A stretch of 12,490 nt of DNA from Eubacterium sp. CAG:248 (lineage in GTDB: Bacteria > Bacillota > Clostridia > Lachnospirales > Lachnospiraceae): positions 1-12,490 of the forward strand of contig FR886199.1 in the NCBI GenBank assembly GCA_000436475.1, given 5' to 3'. A program made the translations under genes and the position numbers. Positions within the stretch are counted from its first letter, which is position 1. Each line of letters begins with the position of its first letter. Below are positions 6,273 through 12,490 of this stretch, in pieces. The notes below the pieces were generated by a model. That model was not told where the DNA came from. It was given only the letters and a program-made list of their open reading frames with translations, and ran no database searches.

Positions 6273-7280
6273 ATGAAACACAAGATTATAACATTTGGTG
6301 AATTAATGTTAAGACTTTCACCTGATAACAATGAAAGATTTACCCAGGCACACTCTTATGAGGCTGTTTATGGCGGTGGTGAAGCTAATACTGCTGTATC
6401 ACTTGCTAACTTTAATGTTGATACACGTTATGTAACCAAGCTTCCTAAGCATACTATAGGTCAGAGTGCTGTCAACTCCTTAAGACAGTATGGTGTTGAT
6501 GTCAGCAGAATCGTCCGTGGTGGCGACCAGATTGGCATATATTTTCTTGAGAAAAAGACAAGCCAGCGACCAACCAATGTTATATATAATAGAAATGGTT
6601 CCGCATTCGCCCTTGCTACAAAGGAAGATTTTGACTGGGATTCTATATTCGATGGTGCAACATGGTTCCATTTTTCTGGTATAACTCCAGCTATAAGTGA
6701 TAATATGGCTGAAATCACTATAGAAGCCTGTAAGGAAGCTAAGAAACGTGGCATCACAGTAAGCTGCGACCTTAACTACAGAAGTAAGCTCTGGTCAAGT
6801 GAAAAAGCTAATAAAGTCATGAGTGAAGTATGCAGATATGTAGATATATGCATAGCTAACGAAGATGATGCAGTTGGTATATTTGGCATGGATGCATCTA
6901 AGTCTGATAAAGAAAAGAATGCATATATTGCAGAAGAACTTACAAAGATGTTCCCTAACTTCAAGATGGTAGCTTCTGTATGGAGAACAGAAACCTCCAT
7001 AACTACATTCAAGCTTCAGTCAATGATATACACAGAAGGAAAGGCTTACTACAGCCAGGAATTCTTTATGAATATACTTGATTACATCGGTGCTGGTGAT
7101 GCATACTGTGCAGGTATAATCTACAGTCTTATAAACAACTTTGATCCTCAGAAGTCTGTCGAATTTTCTAATGCAGCAAGCTGCTTAAAGCACACTGTAA
7201 GCGGAGATTTCAACCTTGTATCAGTAGATGAGGTGATGAAGCTCGCATTTGCCAAAGCTGGCAACGAGGTTTCACGTTAA
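6273..7280 (+). CDS. kdgK: PfkB-family sugar kinase, 2-keto-3-deoxygluconate kinase type
   Basis: Predicted to phosphorylate 2-dehydro-3-deoxygluconate with ATP, giving KDPG for the Entner-Doudoroff or uronate route. The 335-residue protein has the ribokinase fold. It opens with FGELMLRLSP and has the sugar-binding YGGGEANTAVSLANF (about 33-47), IVRGGDQIGIYFLEK and SQRPTNVIYNRNGSA, a strongly KdgK-like stretch. DLNYRSKLW follows (166-174), then the catalytic anion-hole motif DYIGAGDAYCAG (270-281), with Asp276 as the base. The frame could begin at TTG 6261, but the ATG at 6273 is preferred, since GGAG at 6263-6266 lies 6 bases upstream. It stands alone: no KDPG aldolase, isomerase or transporter is adjacent, so the exact sugar is inferred from sequence only. 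It ends before a strong terminator. Confidence 0.85.
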   Translation: MKHKIITFGELMLRLSPDNNERFTQAHSYEAVYGGGEANTAVSLANFNVDTRYVTKLPKHTIGQSAVNSLRQYGVDVSRIVRGGDQIGIYFLEKKTSQRPTNVIYNRNGSAFALATKEDFDWDSIFDGATWFHFSGITPAISDNMAEITIEACKEAKKRGITVSCDLNYRSKLWSSEKANKVMSEVCRYVDICIANEDDAVGIFGMDASKSDKEKNAYIAEELTKMFPNFKMVASVWRTETSITTFKLQSMIYTEGKAYYSQEFFMNILDYIGAGDAYCAGIIYSLINNFDPQKSVEFSNAASCLKHTVSGDFNLVSVDEVMKLAFAKAGNEVSR

Positions 7281-7290
7281 TATTAACTAC

Positions 7291-7337
7291 ACAGCGGTCA
7301 TGTATTGTTTTTATCGATATATGACCGCTGTTTTTTT
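7291..7337 (+). terminator. Rho-independent terminator after the sugar kinase
   Basis: An 11-bp perfect stem ACAGCGGTCAT (7291-7301) / ATGACCGCTGT (7321-7331) is extended inward by several more pairs including G-U. It runs straight into TTTTTTT (7331-7337), 10 bases after the stop codon. Confidence 0.93.
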
Positions 7338-7473
7338 ATTTAAATATTTGAATATTAAAATATTTACTTTGCAAAATAACCGATATGTTCTTTATCCAAA
7401 ACAACAATATGTACACTTTTAATAACATGTTACAACTTTTTTAAATAATTATAATGCATTTTTTCTTAAAGTA

Positions 7474-7482
7474 TGTTATTAT
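7474..7482 (+). promoter_or_regulatory. Candidate extended -10 promoter of the chemoreceptor gene
   Basis: TGTTATTAT fits an extended -10 (TG-N-TATTAT) 61 bases upstream of the ATG, without a clear -35. A separate TATAAT at 7450-7455 is an alternative, but the nearest TTACAA (7430-7435) is only 14 bases away. The 263-base spacer (7281-7543) otherwise holds the kinase terminator and AT-rich sequence with no other pattern I can support. Confidence 0.35.
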
Positions 7483-7543
7483 GTAAATGATTTTTTTCGT
7501 GATTATTTATTATACATAATATGAGTAAGGGGATGTAAATTAT

Positions 7544-8956
7544 ATGTTTGGTAAAAAAAAGGAGCATCATGTGTTATCTGACCATGATGCGCAGCTATTA
7601 TTAGATTCTATTGATAATATTATTTCAGGAGGTTTTGACGATATTAATCCAGCAGATTTTGATAGTTCTGTTATCGGCGGTAAGCTTAACTCTATGCTTT
7701 TTTCCATGAAACAGATAAACAATCCTGTTGTTATGCGACTGAATGAAACTATGAGTATCATAGGTGATAACAGTCTTATGAAGGATACATTTGAACAGGT
7801 TGAATCGCAGACCATGTCTATAAAGCACATGCAAAATGCCAGTCTTAATCTTGAAGATTCTATTGACAATATCTCCTCTGCCATGGGAAATATCAGAGAT
7901 AACACACATAATATCATTGAGGTATCACAAAATATAACTAACGATATGAATGACAGTATTACTGCCGTTAATCAATCATCCAAGCGCATAGAGGTTATTA
8001 ACAATCGTGTACAGAATTTTAAAGGCAAGATTGGTAAGATTGAAGAAATCGTGGACCTTGTAAAAAAAGTTGCCAACCAGAGCAACCTTCTTGCACTTAA
8101 TGCATCTATAGAGGCTGCAAGAGCTGGTGAAGCAGGAAAAGGCTTCGCTGTTGTTGCAGACCAGGTACGGCTTTTATCCAGTAATACATCTGAATCTGCT
8201 GAAGATATAGTAAAATATGTTACTGAACTTAAAGAGAATATAGATGAGCTGGCTCTTGCCATGGATGAAACAACTCTCAGCCTTGCAGAAGGGAATTCAA
8301 AGGTTGAAAAGTCTATTGTTTCCATGCAGCAGATGAATAATCAGATGATAAGCATACGTGAAGGTGTTGACAGTGTGTTTAACGATATAGATACACAGAC
8401 TAAAGTAACCCGTTCTTTCTCCAAGCAGATTGAAAACATATCACAAAGCTATAACACTTTATCGAACGACTGCCTGCAGACTGGACGACGTGTATTTAAG
8501 ATTGGACGATATCTAGATAAAACAAGAAGTGATCTTGTACGTGGATGCTCAAAAATAACTGAGCAGGACTGGGTACGTGTATTTGAAGTGGATCATTTCG
8601 TACTCACATGGCGTGTATATAACAACATTGTAGGCTTTGAGCATCTTCAGAAAAAACAGGTGGATGATCCTGGTAGATGTAAGCTTGGAAAGTGGCTTAA
8701 ACAGGTATCAGATGAACGGCTTATACACAGCAAGGAATATATATCCCTTGCCAAATCACATGAAGACCTTCACAGGTATGCCACTCTGTCATGGCAGGCC
8801 AACGAAGATGGAGACCATAGCAAAGCTATTTCTTATTTTGATGATACATATCGTTCATATCAGGAATTCGATGAGGCATTGCATCGCTTCCAAAGCAAGA
8901 TGCATTCTCTTGGCTACAACGATATAACCCAGATTGTTAAATTTGAACATTCTTAA
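7544..8956 (+). CDS. Soluble chemoreceptor-like protein with CZB zinc-binding domain
   Basis: A 470-residue protein with no signal peptide or membrane segment, so it is probably cytoplasmic. The central methyl-accepting signalling domain is clear: a long coiled coil with the hairpin tip VANQSNLLALNASIEAARAGEAGKGFAVVADQVR at 176-209 (key residues E190, R193, E196), the region that contacts CheA and CheW. Residues about 350-455 form a chemoreceptor zinc-binding (CZB) domain, with the predicted 3-His/1-Cys ligands H351, C379 (in GRCKLGKW), H406 and H410 (SHEDLH). The first 60 residues show no domain I recognise. Known CZB proteins sense zinc or oxidants such as HOCl through this Cys-zinc centre. 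No che or flagellar gene is in the window. The ATG has AAGGGG 11 bases upstream, slightly far. Confidence 0.9.
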   Translation: MFGKKKEHHVLSDHDAQLLLDSIDNIISGGFDDINPADFDSSVIGGKLNSMLFSMKQINNPVVMRLNETMSIIGDNSLMKDTFEQVESQTMSIKHMQNASLNLEDSIDNISSAMGNIRDNTHNIIEVSQNITNDMNDSITAVNQSSKRIEVINNRVQNFKGKIGKIEEIVDLVKKVANQSNLLALNASIEAARAGEAGKGFAVVADQVRLLSSNTSESAEDIVKYVTELKENIDELALAMDETTLSLAEGNSKVEKSIVSMQQMNNQMISIREGVDSVFNDIDTQTKVTRSFSKQIENISQSYNTLSNDCLQTGRRVFKIGRYLDKTRSDLVRGCSKITEQDWVRVFEVDHFVLTWRVYNNIVGFEHLQKKQVDDPGRCKLGKWLKQVSDERLIHSKEYISLAKSHEDLHRYATLSWQANEDGDHSKAISYFDDTYRSYQEFDEALHRFQSKMHSLGYNDITQIVKFEHS

Positions 8957-9016
8957 TAATAATTATTATTATATAATATATGTTGTATGATGTATATGAG
9001 TCATCTTTAACTTTAT

Positions 9017-9085
9017 CAGGACCCAGAATAACACCTTTCATGATTTCATTTCAGGTATATGATTCTTGGTCCTGTTTTGTTATTT
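9017..9085 (+). terminator. Long-stem terminator after the chemoreceptor gene
   Basis: CAGGACCCAGAAT (9017-9029) pairs with ATTCTTGGTCCTG (9062-9074) over 13 bp with one G-U. The 32-base loop can pair further (ACCT/AGGT). TTTTGTTATTT follows directly. It lies 60 bases after the stop codon. The opposite strand has no T-run, so it acts for the plus-strand gene. Confidence 0.75.
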
Positions 9086-9104
9086 ACTATTATATCTTTT
9101 AATT

Positions 9105-9184
9105 ACCTACTATAACCTGCTATATTAAACCTGTTATACTTAACCCGCTATATCAAACCATTATATTTAACATGCTATATCGAA
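9105..9184. repeat. Degenerate 14-bp tandem repeat array
   Basis: About five to six units follow one another: ACCTACTATA, ACCTGCTATATTAA (9115-9128), ACCTGTTATACTTAA (9129-9143), CCCGCTATATCAA (9144-9156), ACCATTATATTTAA (9157-9170) and CATGCTATATCGAA (9171-9184). The consensus is near ACCTGCTATATTTAA with a 13-15 base period. The stop codon of the cysteine-rich gene (9177-9175) lies inside the last unit, so the array reaches into coding sequence. Confidence 0.65.
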
Positions 9185-10086
9185 CACGTTGGACACTGTG
9201 GCAGATTCTCTTCACATACTGGCTGGCATCCCTTATCACAGTCATTTTTAAGACTGCTCTCACAATGTGGTGGACTAAGATCAAGTGGTTTAATAGCAAG
9301 GTTTAACAGATTACCACATACGAACTTCATCTCATCTGAATTCTCCTGTGACACTATACTGCCCTTTGGAGTAACTATCTTTCCAGCACTTGCAACTCTG
9401 TAGCCCGCATAATAAAGGCTCTGCAATATAACTGAAAGACCTATAGTTACCTCATCTGACGCTATGTCGATATCTAATACCTTAGGTATGGCATAAAGAT
9501 TAAGCCCCTGTGTAATTCCATTATCACCTGATAAGAAACCTGTATAATTCAAAGCTGGCTGGAAGCTTTCCCCTTCCCTGTTGTAAGATACGCCATACGG
9601 TGCAAATATTTCAAGCTCAACTGATGAAGGATTAACATCTTCATCATATGTTGCTGCCGTTGTATCTGATGGCAGATATTCAACTGTTGGATATATAGTC
9701 GCCACAAGTCTGCAATTTTCATCATACAGATTAAGTGCAAATGTTACTTGAAGATTAGAAAGCTTGACTGAATAGCAATTTGGTCTGCCCGGTATCTGAT
9801 TTATCACAACGTTGCCTGCGCCATACTGGTATGATATTTCAACAACACTTGCTGCTGCGTTGGTAACAGTTGGATAATTAGCCGATATATCCACACCCGC
9901 AGCAGCTACAGCACAAAGGTTAATACCAATCTGATCATATATAAGCGGTGCAAATAAACTAAGCTCGGAAGGTGATCCACATATCGGATTCGTACAAACA
10001 TCAAAACAGCCATTAGGCATATTAGATACAATATCACTTACAATCTTTGTACAGCACCCACTCTTTTTGCATTTACATCTCGCCAT
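9175..10086 (-). CDS. Unrecognised protein with cysteine-rich ends
   Basis: I do not recognise this family. The 303-residue protein has 17 cysteines. Seven are in the first 36 residues (C4, C6, C11, C12, C27, C31, C36) and six in the last 29 (C275, C283, C287, C291, C298, C301). They flank a middle (about 60-260) with few cysteines, rich in short beta-prone segments, Asn, Tyr and Ser/Thr. There is no signal peptide and no membrane helix. Such termini suit metal binding or disulfide crosslinking in a structural or spore-surface-like protein, but that is speculation. The frame reaches 10155. The ATG at 10086 (MARCKCKK) is preferred, since GAAAGGA lies 7 bases upstream. It diverges from the gene at 10189 across 102 bases, so the two may share control. 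Confidence 0.75.
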   Translation of the reverse strand: MARCKCKKSGCCTKIVSDIVSNMPNGCFDVCTNPICGSPSELSLFAPLIYDQIGINLCAVAAAGVDISANYPTVTNAAASVVEISYQYGAGNVVINQIPGRPNCYSVKLSNLQVTFALNLYDENCRLVATIYPTVEYLPSDTTAATYDEDVNPSSVELEIFAPYGVSYNREGESFQPALNYTGFLSGDNGITQGLNLYAIPKVLDIDIASDEVTIGLSVILQSLYYAGYRVASAGKIVTPKGSIVSQENSDEMKFVCGNLLNLAIKPLDLSPPHCESSLKNDCDKGCQPVCEENLPQCPTCSI

Positions 10087-10188
10087 ATCATATTCCTTTC
10101 TTTTTATTATTCTTACTACATTATATGTTCTAAAGCTCTTTATGCTACCATACATTTTAATAAGTATTATAAATGATGGAGGATTATT
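10087..10188. promoter_or_regulatory. Divergent promoter region of the two unknown genes
   Basis: Minus strand: CATATAATG contains TATAAT (10125-10120), 34 bases upstream of the ATG at 10086, with only a weak -35 (GTAGCA) at 17 bases. Plus strand: TATTAT (10165-10170) is a possible -10, but it lies close to the ribosome site GGAGG (10178-10182) and has no -35. The region must serve both genes, but neither promoter is strong by eye. Confidence 0.35.
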
Positions 10189-10890
10189 ATGTCTAATGTA
10201 TATTCTGTTGGAAACAACCGTCAGCTTATTATATATGCCGCAGGTTCTAATATATTCTTAAGAATCGCTCATTTTGGCGGACTTGAACGTCCCATAGTAC
10301 TTGCTTCTGACTATAACCATGGACTTAATGAATGTGTTTATAACGACACTTTATACTATACATATATCTCAACCGACAATTCACTTCACATTAAAAACAT
10401 AATGGAAAGCCAGAGTATATATACAGTAAGTGGCAATAATATTCCTGAGTTATATAATCCATCTATCTGTGTATGTAATCATTCTCTACTTCTTTTTTAT
10501 CTTAAGAACAACCCTCTTTTAAAACACCTCTGCCTTCACTGTCTTTCTTTTGGCGATATACATAACTGCACGGAAGCTTTTCCTGTTCCACTGCCATCCT
10601 GTGTGACAGATATATCTGATTATCATATCTTCAAGGCTGGTAATACTCTTTTTCTATATGTAAATAACCGGATGTTTTTTATTGAAGAAATCGGACATAT
10701 TAAAGAAATGAGACTTGTCTCTGAAATAAAAGAAAACGATAATAATAAGAATAAATTAGCTGCCTGTCAGGCAAAGATTAACGAACAGGCAGCTGTTATT
10801 AACAGTATCAGGCTTCAATACGATGAACTTATGAATGTAGCCTCCCAATACAGAGAGGAAGCACTGAAATGGCGTTCTAAATTCATGTAA
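10189..10890 (+). CDS. Unrecognised beta-rich protein with C-terminal coiled coil
   Basis: I do not recognise this family. The 233-residue protein has no signal peptide or membrane segment. Residues 1 to about 177 contain repeated hydrophobic beta-strand pairs of similar form (QLIIYAAGSNIFLRIA, YNDTLYYTYISTDNSLHI, NHSLLLFYLKNNPLLKHL, GNTLFLYVNNRMFFIE). These look like blades of a partial beta-propeller. Residues about 178-230 are charged and heptad-like (KLAACQAKINEQAAVINSIR onward), a probable coiled coil for self-assembly or partner binding. The start is well supported: ATG with GGAGG 6 bases upstream. It diverges from the cysteine-rich gene at 9175-10086, and functional linkage is inferred only from that. 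The 55 bases to truA, which converges on it, show no clear terminator. Confidence 0.75.
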   Translation: MSNVYSVGNNRQLIIYAAGSNIFLRIAHFGGLERPIVLASDYNHGLNECVYNDTLYYTYISTDNSLHIKNIMESQSIYTVSGNNIPELYNPSICVCNHSLLLFYLKNNPLLKHLCLHCLSFGDIHNCTEAFPVPLPSCVTDISDYHIFKAGNTLFLYVNNRMFFIEEIGHIKEMRLVSEIKENDNNKNKLAACQAKINEQAAVINSIRLQYDELMNVASQYREEALKWRSKFM

Positions 10891-10945
10891 CGATAATAGT
10901 TATAACCGGTACAATTCATCATATTTATGATATTAAAGCTTCTTA

Positions 10946-11698
10946 TTATCTGGCATAATGTACCTTTAACAAACTAAGTCCCTTTGCCGGTGCTGTTACA
11001 CCAGCAAGGGCTCTGTTTTTTGCTTCTATTAACTCTATCATACTTTCTGGTGTTCTCTTATGGAATCCTACCTCCAGAAGTGTTCCAGACAAAATCCTTA
11101 CCATATACTGTAAAAATCCTGTGCCATGATATGTCATATTGAGATATGCACCTTTTAGTGATATATCTATCGAATATATCTCCCTGACTGTTGACTTCTT
11201 CATCTTAGGATTACCACAGAAGCTTGCAAAGTCATGTACTCCAACAAGATATTCCGCTGCTTTTTTCATAGCCTCAACATCGGGCATCGCACCAGTTATA
11301 TGTACGTATTTTCTGTTAAACACGGGTTTTTTATCCCCAACATAGCATGTATAACAATAAGTTTTCCCCATAGCATTGTATCTGCTGTGGAAACGTTCAG
11401 AAGCAATCCTGACTTCCTGCACACATATATCCTCTGGCAGATACTTATTCATATAATCACATATCTGGTTTTCTGACATATCAGTATCCATATGTACATT
11501 AGCAGCCATTCCCTTAGCATGTACTCCTGCATCCGTTCTTCCTGCACCTATAACTTCAACATCTGCACCTATCATCTGTGAAAGCACATTCTCAAGCTTT
11601 CCCTGAATCGTCATATCAGTATTCGGCTGATGCTCCCATCCATAATATCTTGTACCATCATAGGATATTATCATTTTATAGTTTTTGGTATTTCCCAT
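10946..11698 (-). CDS. truA: tRNA pseudouridine synthase A
   Basis: Converts uridines 38-40 of the tRNA anticodon arm to pseudouridine. The 250-residue protein has usual TruA length. Seen in order: ISYDGTRYYGWEHQP at the N-terminus, IQGKLENVLS, the catalytic GAGRTDAGVHA with Asp56, RFHSRYNAMGKTYCY, the HDFASFCG segment, and GTGFLQYMVRILSGTLLEVG near the C-terminus. The frame begins at ATG 11710, but the ATG at 11698 is preferred. GGAG lies 6 bases before it, while 11710 has no ribosome site. It lies 61 bases downstream of nth on the same strand, so the two are probably co-transcribed. Confidence 0.95.
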   Translation of the reverse strand: MGNTKNYKMIISYDGTRYYGWEHQPNTDMTIQGKLENVLSQMIGADVEVIGAGRTDAGVHAKGMAANVHMDTDMSENQICDYMNKYLPEDICVQEVRIASERFHSRYNAMGKTYCYTCYVGDKKPVFNRKYVHITGAMPDVEAMKKAAEYLVGVHDFASFCGNPKMKKSTVREIYSIDISLKGAYLNMTYHGTGFLQYMVRILSGTLLEVGFHKRTPESMIELIEAKNRALAGVTAPAKGLSLLKVHYAR

Positions 11699-11759
11699 AT
11701 TAATCTCCATTTCTGCACATGCTTTTCACAGTATGTTAAACTCCTGCAAAACGATGCGG

Positions 11760-12392
11760 CTACAGCATTTTTTTACATATATCACAAAGACAGCACTTAT
11801 CACAATGAGGCTTTGTTCTTGCCGTACAGACCTCTCTTCCATGTATAACAAATCTGTGGCATAAGTCACTTCCTTCTTCTTTAGGCACTATCTTCCACAA
11901 TGCCATCTCTACCTTCTTAGGCTCTTTTTCATCCTTTACCAGTCCTATCCTGTTACACAGCCTTATACAATGTGTATCTGTGACTATAGCTGGCTTTCCG
12001 TATACGTCTCCCATAATAAGATTCGCACTTTTCCTTCCTACACCTGGAAGCTTTAAAAGCTCTTCCATTGTATCTGGAACCTTATCATTATACTTTTCAT
12101 GAAGCAGCTTCATGCATGCACTTATATCACGTGACTTACTTTTACCAAGACCACATGGACGTACTATTTTCTCTATATCATCCACATCTGCATGTGCCAG
12201 TGCACTAACTGATGGATATTGGGAAAACAAGCCCTGTACAACTATATTCACTCTTTCATCTGTACACTGTGCTGCAAGTCTTACGCTTACCAGCAGCTTC
12301 CATGCCTCATCATAATCCAGTGTACATCCTGCATCAGGATATTGCTTTTTAAGCCGTTCTATAACCTCTATTGCCAGCTGTTTTTTTGTCAT
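11760..12392 (-). CDS. nth: Endonuclease III (base-excision DNA glycosylase/AP lyase)
   Basis: Removes oxidised pyrimidines from DNA and cleaves the abasic site. The 210-residue protein matches Nth from end to end. It has LLVSVRLAAQCTDERVN, the helix-hairpin-helix LPGVGRKSANLIMG with the catalytic Lys121, VTDTHCIRLCNRIG with the catalytic Asp139, and a C-terminal [4Fe-4S] ligand set C189, C197, C200 and C206. The first ligand gap is seven residues (CTARTKPHC) where E. coli and B. subtilis have six, and two extra cysteines (C201, C203) are nearby. The frame extends to a GTG at 12446 inside a palindromic element. The ATG at 12392 is chosen, since GGAG lies 5 bases upstream and the family N-terminus starts here. 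Confidence 0.94.
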   Translation of the reverse strand: MTKKQLAIEVIERLKKQYPDAGCTLDYDEAWKLLVSVRLAAQCTDERVNIVVQGLFSQYPSVSALAHADVDDIEKIVRPCGLGKSKSRDISACMKLLHEKYNDKVPDTMEELLKLPGVGRKSANLIMGDVYGKPAIVTDTHCIRLCNRIGLVKDEKEPKKVEMALWKIVPKEEGSDLCHRFVIHGREVCTARTKPHCDKCCLCDICKKML

Positions 12393-12406
12393 AACATCTC
12401 CATTCT

Positions 12407-12480
12407 TGCGCTGCTTCTTTGCGCATCTCAAGTTTGTGCGAAGCACAAATCTTGCGTGTGAAAAATCATATTTTTCACAC
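12407..12480. repeat. Cluster of three palindromes upstream of nth
   Basis: Three inverted repeats follow one another: TGCGC / GCGCA (12407-12411 / 12421-12425, 9-base loop); CAAG-TTTGTGC / GCACAAA-T-CTTG (12429-12454, 3-base loop, one bulge); and GTGTGAAAAAT / ATTTTTCACAC (12456-12480, 11 perfect pairs, 3-base loop). TCTTGCG occurs twice, at 12404-12410 and 12450-12456, suggesting modular build-up. On the minus strand the cluster ends about 15 bases before the nth start codon, so it lies in or near the leader. It may be a dispersed palindromic repeat, or leader structure affecting nth-truA expression. It lacks a proper T-tract for a terminator toward nth. Confidence 0.7.
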
Positions 12481-12490
12481 TATTTCTCCT

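Noticed and set aside
7356..7388. Flagellar sigma factor promoter for the chemoreceptor gene (ACCGATAT at 7379-7386)
   Set aside because: The only TAAA lies 19 bases upstream where about 15 is expected, and the match to GCCGATAA is partial.
7567..8325. Minus-strand open frames inside the chemoreceptor gene
   Set aside because: They are shadow frames of a clear coding region, without ribosome sites or family resemblance.
10120..10150. Sporulation sigma-E promoter for the cysteine-rich gene (GCATAAA then CATATAAT)
   Set aside because: The gap is about 11 bases where about 14 is expected, so the match is not good enough to claim.
10891..10945. Terminator between the coiled-coil gene and truA
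   Set aside because: Only a weak ATCATA/TATGAT hairpin with a two-base loop is visible, with no T-tract on either side.

Overview
The window looks like chromosomal DNA from a low-GC Gram-positive bacterium, most likely a Lachnospiraceae-type Clostridium relative. This is inferred from AT-rich spacers, strong AGGAGG-like ribosome sites, sigma-A type promoters with TATAAT boxes, and the family flavour of the proteins. I see no rRNA, tRNA, CRISPR array, transposase or phage gene. Most genes are housekeeping.

Left part (1-3759): a minus-strand purA-pyrB pair (adenylosuccinate synthetase, aspartate carbamoyltransferase) diverges from a plus-strand LysR-family regulator. Their shared 426-bp spacer is the most structured DNA in the window. 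It holds a good sigma-A promoter for purA and, just upstream of it, a helically phased array of GTCATAA-like repeats. It also holds a nested dyad and a 14-bp tandem repeat in the lysR leader. The layout suggests LysR control of two enzymes that both consume aspartate to make nucleotides.

Middle (3736-7337): a minus-strand group runs from a YkgJ-type cysteine-cluster protein to an Lgt-like membrane transferase to a MmcQ/YjbR-MGMT fusion. The fusion gene converges on lysR with a 24-bp overlap. A divergent promoter region with two DnaA-box-like sites separates this group from a plus-strand PfkB-family sugar kinase (2-keto-3-deoxygluconate kinase type). That kinase ends at a textbook intrinsic terminator.

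Right part (7338-12490): a soluble chemoreceptor-like protein with a C-terminal zinc-binding CZB domain is followed by a long-stem terminator and a degenerate 14-bp tandem repeat. Next comes a divergent pair of unrecognised genes, one cysteine-rich at both ends and one beta-rich with a C-terminal coiled coil. The window closes with a minus-strand nth-truA pair (endonuclease III, tRNA pseudouridine synthase A). A cluster of perfect palindromes lies upstream of nth.

Several longest-ORF starts were corrected using ribosome sites, promoter position or family N-termini (pyrB, the MGMT fusion, ykgJ, the kinase, the cysteine-rich protein, truA, nth). The best candidates for something undescribed are the repeat-rich lysR/purA control region, the divergent unknown gene pair, and the palindromic element at the right edge.
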